From: Planctomycetota bacterium
GTDB taxonomy: Bacteria > Planctomycetota > Planctomycetia > Pirellulales > Pirellulaceae
DNA: 49,235 nucleotides
Assembly: GCA_029259935.1 (NCBI GenBank)
Contig: JAJDEH010000172.1
Coordinates: 1 to 49,235, forward strand
Direction of reading: 5' to 3'
Below the pieces are notes generated by a model, which did no database searches, had not been told where the DNA came from, and saw only the letters and a list, made by a program, of their open reading frames with translations. The position numbers were made by a program, and so were the translations under genes. How positions within the stretch are numbered: the stretch's first letter is position 1; every line of letters starts with the position of its first letter. Of this stretch, positions 8,468 to 16,955 are shown piece by piece.

Positions 8468-9127
8468 ATGAATACACGCATCGCAAGCTGCTCCATCATT
8501 CTTGCCACTGTCCTCACTTCGGCGGTCTCCGCTCAAGAGCATACGAAACGCGGAGCGATTTTTGGCGGGCTGGCCGGCGCGGCCGCTGGTGCCGCGATTG
8601 GCGACCACAACGATGAAGCCGGAGCGGGCGCGTTAATTGGCGCGGCAATCGGAACCATCACGGGCGCGGCGATAGGGAACACGGTTGACGAAGACCACGC
8701 TCGCCAGCGAGCTGCCGCGGCCTACCGCCAGCAGGCCCAGCTTTCCCGCGCCGTGTCTCCCCAAGACGTAGTTTTCATGACGCGCAATGGCTTGAGCGAC
8801 CAAGTCATTATCAATCACATTCGGAGCAACGGCGTGCAGCGCCGAGTGGAAGTTGCCGACGTCATCGCGCTTCACAACCAAGGCGTTAGCGAGTTGGTGA
8901 TCACCACGATGCAACAAGCGCCGGTCGGCGGATACTCCTATCCGTCAGCGCCAGTTCGCGCCCCGGTCATCGTGCGAGAACGCTACGTGCCCGCTCCTGT
9001 CTACGTGCATCCCGTGCGGCGTTACCCAAGCTATCATCACCACTACGATCGCTATCACCATTACGATCGCCATCATCATCACCGACACTATCCGTCGAGC
9101 GGTTTTAGCTTTCACCTTCACAAGTAA
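8468..9127 (+). CDS. Exported glycine-zipper protein with His-rich tail
   Basis: 219 residues. A signal peptide (about 1-23, ending VSAQ) is followed by a glycine-zipper segment (about 29-77) with the repeats GGLAGAAAGAAIGD and GALIGAAIGTITGAAIGN, as in outer-membrane 'glycine zipper 2TM' lipoprotein-like proteins. A helical middle part follows (QDVVFMTRNGLSDQVIINHI), then a Pro/Val/Tyr region and a His/Tyr/Arg tail (about 185-215) that could bind metal. The start at 8468 has AGAGGAG just upstream; an earlier in-frame ATG (8375) would bury the signal peptide. Its stop lies 1 nt before a palindromic repeat. Confidence 0.8.
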   Translation: MNTRIASCSIILATVLTSAVSAQEHTKRGAIFGGLAGAAAGAAIGDHNDEAGAGALIGAAIGTITGAAIGNTVDEDHARQRAAAAYRQQAQLSRAVSPQDVVFMTRNGLSDQVIINHIRSNGVQRRVEVADVIALHNQGVSELVITTMQQAPVGGYSYPSAPVRAPVIVRERYVPAPVYVHPVRRYPSYHHHYDRYHHYDRHHHHRHYPSSGFSFHLHK

Positions 9128-9128
9128 A

Positions 9129-9155
9129 GTCGTTGTTCGCTCCGCGAACAAAACG
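9129..9155 (+). repeat. 27-nt palindromic unit, copy 3
   Basis: Consensus copy, GTCGTT-[GTTCGC]-TCC-[GCGAAC]-AAAACG, with a perfect 6-bp stem. It begins 1 nt after the TAA of the glycine-zipper gene. It is paired head-on with copy 4 across 4 nt (GATA). Confidence 0.85.
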
Positions 9156-9159
9156 GATA

Positions 9160-9186
9160 CGTTCTGATCGCGGAGCGATCAGCGAC
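9160..9186 (-). repeat. 27-nt palindromic unit, copy 4
   Basis: Minus-strand copy, GTCGCT-[GATCGC]-TCC-[GCGATC]-AGAACG. Its stem can extend to 8 bp (CTGATCGC/GCGATCAG). It begins directly after the TGA of the C45-type gene ending at 9187. The T-A to A-T change relative to copy 3 is compensated on both sides of the stem. Confidence 0.85.
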
Positions 9187-10248
9187 TCACCGCAACTGAT
9201 AGGCTTCGTACGGATGATCGCACGGCGTTCCCCGAGCGATGTGCATTCGCCTCGCCTCTGGTTCAATGATCACCGACAAGACCGTTTCCCAGAAACCGCG
9301 TTGTGGATGATCGTTGGCATGGCGGCAAATTGACTTCGGATAGCCCTGGTGATCGCTCAGTGCCGCTTGCAGATGAGCCAGTTCAAGCGACCCGCCCGCG
9401 CCTTGCAGCGCATCATCGATTCGCTGCTTGCGCGGTTTCGACTGAATCAACTCGTCAAACTGCTCATTGACTCCGGCCAAATCGGGATGCAGACAATGAT
9501 TGGTGTGCGTGACCACGCCGCTGCCTTCGTCGCGAAGGACGTAAACTTCGTCCACCGTCACTTCCAAGTCGGCTGGACCCTGCGGAGTCGCCAGCATGAT
9601 GTTGGCCGGAATCGCCCGCTCGGCCCGTCGCAACGCGGCCACGGCGTCGTCGAGCGACGTTGTTTCGTAAATCGCACGCAATGTGAAGTAATGCGGCACA
9701 CCCACCGGCCGGCTGGGAGCGGGCAAGGTGTTCAAACACGCCGCCATGCCGGCGTCGTTCATTCCGATATAGGCGATCAAACCGGCTTGCGTGATTGTCA
9801 TCAGCGCCGGTTTGTCAGCCGGTCGCCGCGTTAGCACAACGTTAAATTCGTCCAGCAGCGGATCGTTGTCCCAGTTCTGCCCGACAAACATCTTCCGCTT
9901 GCCGGCTGCCTCCCGAGCAGTGGAAAACGACGTGCAACCGCTATCCGTATCAGGTGTGAATTGGTTGCGAATCTGCAGCAGCATCAAATCTTCAAACGAC
10001 ACTCCCGAACCGTCCGACATGCCGTGCAGTTCCTCCAGATGATCCGGAGCATATTGCTGGACCAACAGCATACACTCGGCGGCAATTTCCAACGCCCGTT
10101 GGCGAGAGATCTTAATCGTCTTGTTAACCTGTTCGAGAGAAACCGCCGCGAAACCGCGAATCTCCTCGCGCGCCGCCTCACCAAACTGACGTCCCATTTC
10201 CGTGGGCAATCCGGCGACTTCAATTTCACGATAGCGGGTTGACGACAT
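9187..10248 (-). CDS. C45-type peptidase / acyl-CoA:6-APA acyltransferase-like hydrolase
   Basis: 353 residues from ATG 10248 (GGAG 5 nt upstream; the longer form at 10275 lacks this). It belongs to the Ntn-hydrolase group related to isopenicillin N acyltransferase: an N-terminal helical region (GLPTEMGRQFGEAAREEI), ELHGMSDGSGVSFEDLMLLQ, then the expected autocatalytic Cys at C105 in DSGCTSF, followed by GQNWDNDP and AGLIAYIGMNDAGMA. Such enzymes self-cleave before the Cys and hydrolyse or form amide bonds. The natural substrate here is unknown. It lies 29 nt downstream of purU on the same strand, so the two are probably co-transcribed. Confidence 0.88.
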   Translation of the reverse strand: MSSTRYREIEVAGLPTEMGRQFGEAAREEIRGFAAVSLEQVNKTIKISRQRALEIAAECMLLVQQYAPDHLEELHGMSDGSGVSFEDLMLLQIRNQFTPDTDSGCTSFSTAREAAGKRKMFVGQNWDNDPLLDEFNVVLTRRPADKPALMTITQAGLIAYIGMNDAGMAACLNTLPAPSRPVGVPHYFTLRAIYETTSLDDAVAALRRAERAIPANIMLATPQGPADLEVTVDEVYVLRDEGSGVVTHTNHCLHPDLAGVNEQFDELIQSKPRKQRIDDALQGAGGSLELAHLQAALSDHQGYPKSICRHANDHPQRGFWETVLSVIIEPEARRMHIARGTPCDHPYEAYQLR

Positions 10249-10277
10249 GGGATCTCCAACTCGTGCTGAGTACAATT

Positions 10278-11132
10278 TCAGGGTCGCGCGACGACGCGAT
10301 GAAAATGCAATTGCACTTCGCGGTCGACGACGCGGCGCACGCCCTCCACCAGGCAGCGCGGTTCATTGTCTTCCTGGCCGATGCGAAGCACTTCATCGAT
10401 TTTCATACCAGGCGGGACGGTAAAAGTCGATTGGTGGATAATCTGATTTCCGGCATCCAACTCGGGAACGATAAAGTGGCAGGTCGCTCCGTAGGTCAGC
10501 ATGCGACTGGCGTACGCTTCGTGATACGGACGCATTCCGGGAAAGCTCGGCAACAGCCCGTGATGCAGGTTGATGATCCGGCCCCCCGCATATTTCCAAC
10601 AACTGGCCGCGGGCAAGATCCGCATGTAGCGGGCCAAGATGATGTAGTCGACGTTGTACTCGTCGCAAATCGAAACCAACTTCTCGTCGTCGGCGTTTCC
10701 CTGCGAGTCGCCGATCGAATGCCAATCGACGCCAAATTGTTCCGCGATCCCCCGGCAGGCGTTACGGTTGCCAATCATGACCGCCGCATCGGCCTTGATC
10801 TGACCGTCACGGATCGCGCGCAGCAAGGCTAGCGGCGGTTCGGGCCGATAGGTCGCGCAAATGGCCACGCGCGGCCGATCGGCCCGTTCTTCCGGCGACC
10901 AAACGCGAATCGACAGCCGCTTCAAGTCGCCAATCTGCAACATCGCCTGCCGCAGCGGAGCAAGCTGGTCGGTCGGAAGTTCGATTCGCAATAACATCGC
11001 GAACAAGGCTTCCTCGTCGTGGTCATACATTTGTATTTCGGCAATATTCGCGCCTTGGCCGGTCACATAGTGAATGATGGGATCGGCTAGGCCAACATTA
11101 TCGGGCCCCACGGCAGTGATCACAATTTGCAT
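10278..11132 (-). CDS. purU: Formyltetrahydrofolate deformylase PurU
   Basis: Hydrolyses 10-formyltetrahydrofolate to tetrahydrofolate and formate, supplying formate and balancing one-carbon pools. 284 residues. The N-terminal ACT domain (about 1-80) begins MQIVITAVGPDNVGLADPI. The formyltransferase-fold domain has ILARYMRIL, the catalytic Asn/His motif INLHHGLLPSFPG and the catalytic Asp in ELDAGNQI. The start is the ATG at 11132; a TTG two codons earlier is possible. No strong Shine-Dalgarno is seen. The gene is followed by the C45-type gene after 29 nt. The assignment is secure. Confidence 0.95.
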   Translation of the reverse strand: MQIVITAVGPDNVGLADPIIHYVTGQGANIAEIQMYDHDEEALFAMLLRIELPTDQLAPLRQAMLQIGDLKRLSIRVWSPEERADRPRVAICATYRPEPPLALLRAIRDGQIKADAAVMIGNRNACRGIAEQFGVDWHSIGDSQGNADDEKLVSICDEYNVDYIILARYMRILPAASCWKYAGGRIINLHHGLLPSFPGMRPYHEAYASRMLTYGATCHFIVPELDAGNQIIHQSTFTVPPGMKIDEVLRIGQEDNEPRCLVEGVRRVVDREVQLHFHRVVARP

Positions 11133-11227
11133 TTTCAATACCAGTCAAACGGAATGCTGGAGGTCACTTTCGACGAAGGTGGACCAGACGGGGGCGCGAG
11201 CGCCTACTAAAGACCCGAGGATACAAT

Positions 11228-11253
11228 GTGTGCCACGGGCTGTGCTAGTGCGG
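11228..11253. repeat. Degenerate GTGCCAC/CAGTGC-type palindrome
   Basis: Reads GTGTGCCACGGGC then TGTGCTAGTGCGG. It resembles the stretch at 21838-21867 (GTGGCTCTGCCAGTGCG) and, more weakly, 48766-48781. It lies between the purU start and the end of the large Hsp70 gene. Probably a decayed member of an intergenic repeat family. Confidence 0.45.
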
Positions 11254-11300
11254 TTTGGGGGATCATCCTCGATGCCAATGGCAAAGCCTGTGCTGCCGCT

Positions 11301-11327
11301 CGTTTTGTTCGCGGAGCGAACAACGAC
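11301..11327 (-). repeat. 27-nt palindromic unit, copy 5
   Basis: Exact consensus copy on the minus strand (stem GTTCGC/GCGAAC, loop TCC). It begins immediately after the TAA (11330-11328) of the large Hsp70-family gene, at the end of the three-gene cassette. It is unpaired. Confidence 0.85.
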
Positions 11328-14183
11328 TTAGCGAATTCTTATTCCACTGGGCAATTTTTCGCCGAACACTCGATTGCGTTCTTGTTCGTCAAGCTGGCCG
11401 CCGTCGCGAACGAGTTCGATCAAGTGCGGTGACACTTCGCGATCGGCAAGCCAGTCGGCGGCTCGCTGGCGAGCCTTTTCATCCAGGTCGCGGTATCGGT
11501 CGGCGGTGCGGCGGGCGAGTTGCATGATGGCCAGATCGTGAACCGGCAGATCGGTTTCGAGTTGGGTGAGAGCCTCCAGCCAAGCCGATGCCGTCTGGGG
11601 TGGGACGACGGTGTTCAAAGGGCCATAAACAGGAACCCGTTGCCCCAATCGGCCCACGGCCCAAATCATGGCGGGACGGGCGGGCTCGAACTTTTTCTTG
11701 GGTAACAGATCTAGCAGCTTGGTTCCCAAATCTACTTTTTGGGGGACTCCTAACAATTCCAGCGAGCCGAGCAGATGCCAGATCTCGGCGGTCTCGCTCG
11801 GTTTCACGCCGACGTCGCCCGAGCGGCTCTTGCCGGTGGTCGACTGGCGATGCATGGTGCGTACCGAGGCTACCAGCGGTTCGGCGATCGAACGCTGTTG
11901 CCCGGCCGATAGGCCGCCGCCGATCCGCCGCCAGAGGATCAGCGATTCGGCCCGAATGGCTGCTGAATGATGGGCCAGTTTTCCTTGCACGATGCGCCAC
12001 GTTTCGGTCACGCGCCAGTCATCCACGGCCATCCCGTAGCCGGGCCGCAATGCGTAGCCCAGCAGGTTCAGCCAGCGCGACTCGTGCGCGATACTACGTC
12101 GGCGACCGGATTCAAATTCCATCAAAAACTCCCAGGTTCGCCGCAACAACGACATGGGCCAGCGGTCGCGATGGATGCCTAGCTCTTTGGCCAGCCGTTT
12201 GACCAGCCCTTCCGGTTTGCCCTTCCCGCCCTTGGCAAACACATCCTCAATGATGCCGTAACAAGTTTCGACCGACTGTTCGTCCAACGCACCTTCCACG
12301 TCGCCGGTCGATTCGGTCGCGGCCATGTCGGTCTGTGTTGCCGAGCGAACATCAAACTGCAGACGCCAACTGCGCTCGCTGCCGATTTCGCCGCACCACA
12401 AGTCGACCGTGCCGATCTCCGTCAGCTTGGCGTGCAGACTGATCGGGACGTTGCCTTTTTCATTGCGACTCTTGGCCCGAATCACGGTGCGAATCGGCGG
12501 CATCGACTTGAGTTGCTCGGCATCGACCGCGATCAGATCACCCGGCTGGTCGGCCACGCGCGTGCTGGAAACGTACAGCGGGAATTCGACCGGTTCGGAA
12601 ATCGTCAGTTCATAGCCTCGATTGGAAACTGCAAAGTCGTCGCCCGCTTCGGCGTTACCAGGCACGAGGCAAACAGCCGACGGCTGCTCGCCGGCCACGC
12701 CAATGTAATAGCTGCGCGCCAAGGCGGCGGTTATTTTGACCCCCTCGCCGCGGCGGACCATTCCGTAATAGGCCGCGCCGCGAGCGACCGCCAGATCAAG
12801 CCGGTCATTCTTCAGCACGACCGGCGACCAGCGTTTTTTGCCTTTGCCCTTCTCGGTGAACCATGAACAAAGCACATCGGTCAGACGATTCCGCAATTTG
12901 CTCGATGCAAAAAATCCGCCGTTAAACAGCACCACATCCGGACGGGCCGAAGGATCCTCATTCCGCCCGTCCTCGGCTTCTTCGCCGCCAGCGTGCGATG
13001 TCAAGAAATGAGCCAGATGCCGCGTGATCGCCGCATCAGAGGCAAACGGTAATCCGAACTCTTGAAATCCCGATTGATGCTGAACGGGCGATTCATCGAG
13101 CGACACCTTCGGCAAAAATCCTTCGATCAGTACCGTCTCGACTTCCTTGCGCGTGACTTCGACTTGCTTTCCGCCGCCGATCAACTTGGAACCGCTGCTG
13201 GGCAGGTTGAGCGTCACTTTTTCCGGCGCATCATCCGCCAACAAATCCTCTTTCACGCGCCGGCAGCCTCGGACCAGAACGTCCCATTGCCTGGTTTCCA
13301 GCTTCTTGCCGCGCGTCAGTTTTTTTTCCAGGTGGGTGGCCAGTGCTAGGTCGAGATTATCGCCGCCCAAAATCAAATGGTCGCCCACCGCGACTCGGTG
13401 GAACTGAATCTTCGCCTTGTCGCTCGAGCTTTGCCGCGCGCGGATCAGCGTAAAGTCGGACGTGCCACCTCCAATGTCGCATACCAGAATTTTCTGGCCG
13501 GCCGCGACCCGCTGCTGCCAGTCGTCGGCGTGCCGATGCACCCAGGCATAAAAAGCGGCCTGCGGTTCTTCGACCAAGACGACTCGCGACAACCCGGCTT
13601 GCGATGCGGCTTCGACCGTCAGTTCCCGCGCGACTTCATCGAACGAGGCCGGCAGGGTCAACACGATATCCTGATCGGCGAGCCGTTCCTTCGGAAACTG
13701 AGCGTTCCAAGCATCGTGCATGTGCCGCAGGTAACGGGCACTGACCTCGACGGGCGACAGCCGCTGCACGTCGGCAGCACCATGCCACGGCAGCACATCG
13801 GCGGTGCGATCAACTCCCGAATGACAAAGCCACGACTTGGCGGATGCGATCAGCCGGTCGGGCGTCTTCGAACCGTGGTCCCGCGCGAACAAGCCCACCA
13901 CGTGGGCCAGCGTGGGATTCGTTGTACTCCAAGGCAGACGCAGCGCGTCGCCCGAAGCCTCCTGCCGGGCCGGTTCGTAGTGAAACGAAGGCAATGTCTC
14001 ACGCGCGTCGACCTCGCCCGGCGCGACCAGTTGTGGCAAGCGAAAGATCCGTGGCTTCCACGGTTTTTCGTGAGTGTCGACGTAGGCCACCGCCGAGTTG
14101 GTCGTTCCCAAATCGATGCCCACCACGTAGCGGCTGGGCAACTCATCGACAAGCGGGTCAACGTCCTTCCGTGAGTCGACCAC
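11328..14183 (-). CDS. Large Hsp70-family protein with C-terminal extension (DUF3731-like)
   Basis: 951 residues. The N-terminal ~420 residues are an Hsp70/actin-fold ATPase: VVGIDLGTTNSAVAY, LVCDIGGGTSDFTL and VVLFNGGFFASSKLRN, then ARGAAYYG. A region similar to the substrate-binding part of Hsp70 follows, and the last ~350 residues form a helical extension that matches my recollection of the DUF3731 domain of DnaK-related proteins; a profile search would settle this. The start is GTG 14183: AGGAGG lies 6 nt upstream and the frame before it is the out-of-frame part of the neighbouring gene. One nt separates it from the upstream Hsp70 stop. It is the last gene of a DUF2760-Hsp70-Hsp70 cassette. 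Client and function are unknown. Confidence 0.88.
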   Translation of the reverse strand: MVDSRKDVDPLVDELPSRYVVGIDLGTTNSAVAYVDTHEKPWKPRIFRLPQLVAPGEVDARETLPSFHYEPARQEASGDALRLPWSTTNPTLAHVVGLFARDHGSKTPDRLIASAKSWLCHSGVDRTADVLPWHGAADVQRLSPVEVSARYLRHMHDAWNAQFPKERLADQDIVLTLPASFDEVARELTVEAASQAGLSRVVLVEEPQAAFYAWVHRHADDWQQRVAAGQKILVCDIGGGTSDFTLIRARQSSSDKAKIQFHRVAVGDHLILGGDNLDLALATHLEKKLTRGKKLETRQWDVLVRGCRRVKEDLLADDAPEKVTLNLPSSGSKLIGGGKQVEVTRKEVETVLIEGFLPKVSLDESPVQHQSGFQEFGLPFASDAAITRHLAHFLTSHAGGEEAEDGRNEDPSARPDVVLFNGGFFASSKLRNRLTDVLCSWFTEKGKGKKRWSPVVLKNDRLDLAVARGAAYYGMVRRGEGVKITAALARSYYIGVAGEQPSAVCLVPGNAEAGDDFAVSNRGYELTISEPVEFPLYVSSTRVADQPGDLIAVDAEQLKSMPPIRTVIRAKSRNEKGNVPISLHAKLTEIGTVDLWCGEIGSERSWRLQFDVRSATQTDMAATESTGDVEGALDEQSVETCYGIIEDVFAKGGKGKPEGLVKRLAKELGIHRDRWPMSLLRRTWEFLMEFESGRRRSIAHESRWLNLLGYALRPGYGMAVDDWRVTETWRIVQGKLAHHSAAIRAESLILWRRIGGGLSAGQQRSIAEPLVASVRTMHRQSTTGKSRSGDVGVKPSETAEIWHLLGSLELLGVPQKVDLGTKLLDLLPKKKFEPARPAMIWAVGRLGQRVPVYGPLNTVVPPQTASAWLEALTQLETDLPVHDLAIMQLARRTADRYRDLDEKARQRAADWLADREVSPHLIELVRDGGQLDEQERNRVFGEKLPSGIRIR

Positions 14184-14184
14184 G

Positions 14185-15972
14185 TCATGCCTCCTCGTCG
14201 TCGCGCACGCTGAATTCCAACTTCCAGCGCTGGTCACTTTTGGTGCTGCAACAACGCAATTCAAACGTGCCGACCTCGGTGATGCTCGACTGGAACTGCA
14301 CGGGCAGATAAGATTCTTCACCTGCTTCGTCCGCCGGCAGGGTCGCTTCCAGCGGATCGGTTTCGACCAACTCCCCCTCGTCCCATGTCGACAGCAAGTC
14401 GCCGGGCTGGTCTTCCTTGCGCGTCGTCGAACTGAAGAAGCGAAAATGCGCGGGCTGGCCCAGTACGAGTCCCACCGGTGTGGAGGGAACGTCAACTTCG
14501 GTCCCTTCTTCCATTCCGAAAGGAACGACGCACAGCGCGTTCAGCGGCCGCGGTGCTCCGGGAATGGCCAGGCTGGCCGTCTCGATCCCCACATAATAGG
14601 AACGGGCGACGCCGCCCCGAATCCGCACACCGCCATGTTCTTTCGACCAGCCATAATAGGCCGCTCCCCGAGCCACGGCGTTGTCCAAGTCGTGGTCGCC
14701 GGCCAGTTCGGTCGTCGGCGTTTTCTTTCCGGCCCACTTCGCGAACACTTCCAGCAGGCGTCCACGCAGCACTTCGCCCTTGAACACGCCGCCGTTAAAC
14801 AAAACATGCGTGGGCAGCTTGTCGTTGGACTCGGCATGGGCACTGAGGAACGCCGCCAAGTGCCGCGTGATGGCAGGATCGGATTCAAACGGCAAGCCGA
14901 CTTCTTGAAAGCCGGATTGTGGTTGTTGCCGGGGGCGATCCGTCAGACTGCAAAAAGGAAGAAAACCATCGACCAGTAAATCGGCGGCCGACTTGCGATC
15001 GAGCGAAATCGAAACCGTGCCGCCGATCAGTTTGCTGCCACGGCCCAGCACCGAAATCGATTGCTTGTTAGGACCGTCGGCCGACAGCAACAACTCTTTG
15101 GCATTGCGGCAGGAATGCCAAAGCGACACCGTTTGCCAGGGGTTTAGCTTGACCTTCTTTTCCACGAACTTGCCCGCCGCCAGGTGCGCCAACGCGAGAT
15201 CCATATTGTCGCCGCCGACTAGCAGATGATCGCCGACCGCCTGTCGCTCAAGCGTCAGGTCCCCTCCTTCCTCAGCCACGCTTACTAACGTCAAATCGGT
15301 CGTTCCGCCCCCGACGTCGCACACCAGCACGCGCTGGTTGACATTCAGCAGTTTCCGCCAGCGGTCGCCCACACTGGCCAGCCACGCATACAGCGCCGCT
15401 TGTGGCTCTTCGAGCATGACAAATTCGTTGGGCAGACCGGCGGCGAGCGCGGCTTCGCGCGTCAGTTCGCGGGCCACCGGGTCGAATGAAGCGGGTACCG
15501 TGAGCACCACGTTCTGATCGGCCAGCAACGCATCGGGAAAAGCCGCGTTCCAAGCCGATTGCAAATGTTCTAAATATCGCTGGGTCGCGTCGACGGGCGA
15601 AATCTTGGCCACATCATCGGGAGCATTCCAGGGAAGAATCGCTTCGCGCCGGTCGACGCGACCGTGGCACAACCACGATTTCGCCGCCCCCACGGTCCGC
15701 TCGGGGACTTCGGCTGCTTGCCGACGAGCAAACTCGCCGACCGCGAATCCTTGCTTCTTGGCCCACGGCAAATCGAACGTTTTGTTCTTTTCGTGCTCGC
15801 CGGCAATGTAAAGGAAGGAAGGGAGTGAGGTGCGTGATTCGAGCGTGCCGACGTCGACAAGCTGCGGAACTTCAAGCAGTTCGATCCGTGGTTTTTCGGC
15901 ATCCAGCGCGGCATAGCCGACCACACAGTTCGTGGTACCGAGGTCGATTCCAACAACGTATTTTGCACTCAT
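14185..15972 (-). CDS. Hsp70-family protein (second gene of cassette)
   Basis: 595 residues. ATPase motifs: YVVGIDLGTTNCVVGY at the N-terminus, VLVCDVGGGTTDLTLV, and THVLFNGGVFKGEVLRG; also GLPNEFVMLEEPQAALYAW. The C-terminal part is strand-rich (HFRFFSSTTRKEDQPGD, FQSSITEVGTFELRC). It is clearly a paralogue of the next gene: the two share ARGAAYYG, RSYYVGI, QSGFQE-GLPF-SD-AITRHLA and other stretches. The start is ATG 15972 (MSAKYVVG), 22 nt after the DUF2760 gene. A longer upstream frame is out-of-frame sequence of that gene. Not the housekeeping DnaK: no neighbouring dnaJ or grpE, and the length and sequence differ. Confidence 0.9.
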   Translation of the reverse strand: MSAKYVVGIDLGTTNCVVGYAALDAEKPRIELLEVPQLVDVGTLESRTSLPSFLYIAGEHEKNKTFDLPWAKKQGFAVGEFARRQAAEVPERTVGAAKSWLCHGRVDRREAILPWNAPDDVAKISPVDATQRYLEHLQSAWNAAFPDALLADQNVVLTVPASFDPVARELTREAALAAGLPNEFVMLEEPQAALYAWLASVGDRWRKLLNVNQRVLVCDVGGGTTDLTLVSVAEEGGDLTLERQAVGDHLLVGGDNMDLALAHLAAGKFVEKKVKLNPWQTVSLWHSCRNAKELLLSADGPNKQSISVLGRGSKLIGGTVSISLDRKSAADLLVDGFLPFCSLTDRPRQQPQSGFQEVGLPFESDPAITRHLAAFLSAHAESNDKLPTHVLFNGGVFKGEVLRGRLLEVFAKWAGKKTPTTELAGDHDLDNAVARGAAYYGWSKEHGGVRIRGGVARSYYVGIETASLAIPGAPRPLNALCVVPFGMEEGTEVDVPSTPVGLVLGQPAHFRFFSSTTRKEDQPGDLLSTWDEGELVETDPLEATLPADEAGEESYLPVQFQSSITEVGTFELRCCSTKSDQRWKLEFSVRDDEEA

Positions 15973-15994
15973 GACCGCTTCTATCGTGGTTACC

Positions 15995-16537
15995 CTACAG
16001 CTCGATTTCGATCGGAGCGACGACGCGAGCCGACTGTTCGCTGCCTGACCACACGGGGACTTCACATTGTTTGGCTTCCCAGCCGGGATGCACGAGGCTG
16101 CCACGAAATGGCGGATCGCCGCTGACGTTCCCCGTCAGCCGATATCGCATGGCGTCGACGTCCGCCGGTGTTTCCAACTCCGCGCCCTCTTCCTCGGCCG
16201 TCAGCGGCTGCAGATCGAACATGCGGTCCAACACTGAGCCGCAATCGCGCAGCACGTCGCGCGCGGCGGCCCCCACCTGTTCGTCGCTGTAATCTCCCAG
16301 TTGCTCCTTGACCAAATCGACGAATCTCGCCTCGCGCTGCAACGTGGCCAGCAGTGTGATCGCGTCGCTACGAGCCGGTTTGGCCGCCGCGGACTTGGCC
16401 TTGGGAGCGGTTTTTCTTTTGGGTTCATCTTGCGGTTCCGCGTCCGCCGAACCGGCGAGCAAACCGCTAACCCGTCCGGCCAATACGGCATCGAACAGAA
16501 TCTTGAAGAACACACGAAATGCCAGCCCGATTCGCAT
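15995..16537 (-). CDS. DUF2760-like protein, first gene of Hsp70 cassette
   Basis: 180 residues from ATG 16537 (AGGAG 9 nt upstream; the frame stays open upstream into a hairpin region that is not coding). It starts with a short amphipathic/hydrophobic segment (MRIGLAFRVFFKILFDAVLAG), then a Lys/Ala-rich linker (residues 35-58), a helical part (AITLLATLQREARFVDLVKEQLGDYSDEQVGAAARDVLRDC) and a beta-rich end (VSGDPPFRGSLVHPGWEA, then ARVVAPIEIEL). This layout, and its place next to two Hsp70-like genes, match DUF2760 as I recall it. Biochemical role unknown. Confidence 0.75.
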   Translation of the reverse strand: MRIGLAFRVFFKILFDAVLAGRVSGLLAGSADAEPQDEPKRKTAPKAKSAAAKPARSDAITLLATLQREARFVDLVKEQLGDYSDEQVGAAARDVLRDCGSVLDRMFDLQPLTAEEEGAELETPADVDAMRYRLTGNVSGDPPFRGSLVHPGWEAKQCEVPVWSGSEQSARVVAPIEIEL

Positions 16538-16955
16538 GGGCGGATTCTCCTGCTTGGTGGTCGATCGAAACGGGGTTGCTGCTATCTTGCCAAAAGTGCC
16601 GCACAAATTCACTCGACGCGTAAGCGAGGGACAAGGATCTACATCCCTCGCTTACGCGTTGGGTTACTGATCAATTGGCTAAAACAGTTGAGCTTATCAC
16701 TGCGGGTCTTGGCCTTACTAGCCCCCAGCCGGGGAACCATTGCCAAGCGTGCGGATTTGCTGCCATTCCGCCCGCGCCAGCGCGATTGAATGGAAAAGGA
16801 CGAACCGACGCAATCCATGTCCGCTCGTGAATTGGGCGGCCAGGAAGATCTGATTTGTGCGAAAAAAGTCGTATACTTCGACAGTGGCGACGGCTTAAGA
16901 AACGAAAAGCCGAGTGCCTGGCTCGCTCCACTTGCATATTACAGAAAGACGCAGC
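16538..16955. other. 418-bp divergent intergenic region with a perfect hairpin
   Basis: Separates the Hsp70 cassette (minus) from the PhoD gene (plus) and must hold both promoters. It contains the 16-bp-stem hairpin at 16616-16659. No gene is recognised; the open frames here have no ribosome-binding site or family likeness. I could not identify a convincing -35/-10 pair. Confidence 0.45.
16616..16659. repeat. Perfect 16-bp inverted repeat, 12-nt loop
   Basis: Arms ACGCGTAAGCGAGGGA (16616-16631) and its exact complement (16644-16659). It sits about 80 nt upstream of the DUF2760 start. The core CGTAAGCGA also occurs at 28230-28239 and 26372-26381 (reverse). It could be a terminator-like or mobile palindrome; no U-run follows either arm. 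Confidence 0.8.
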
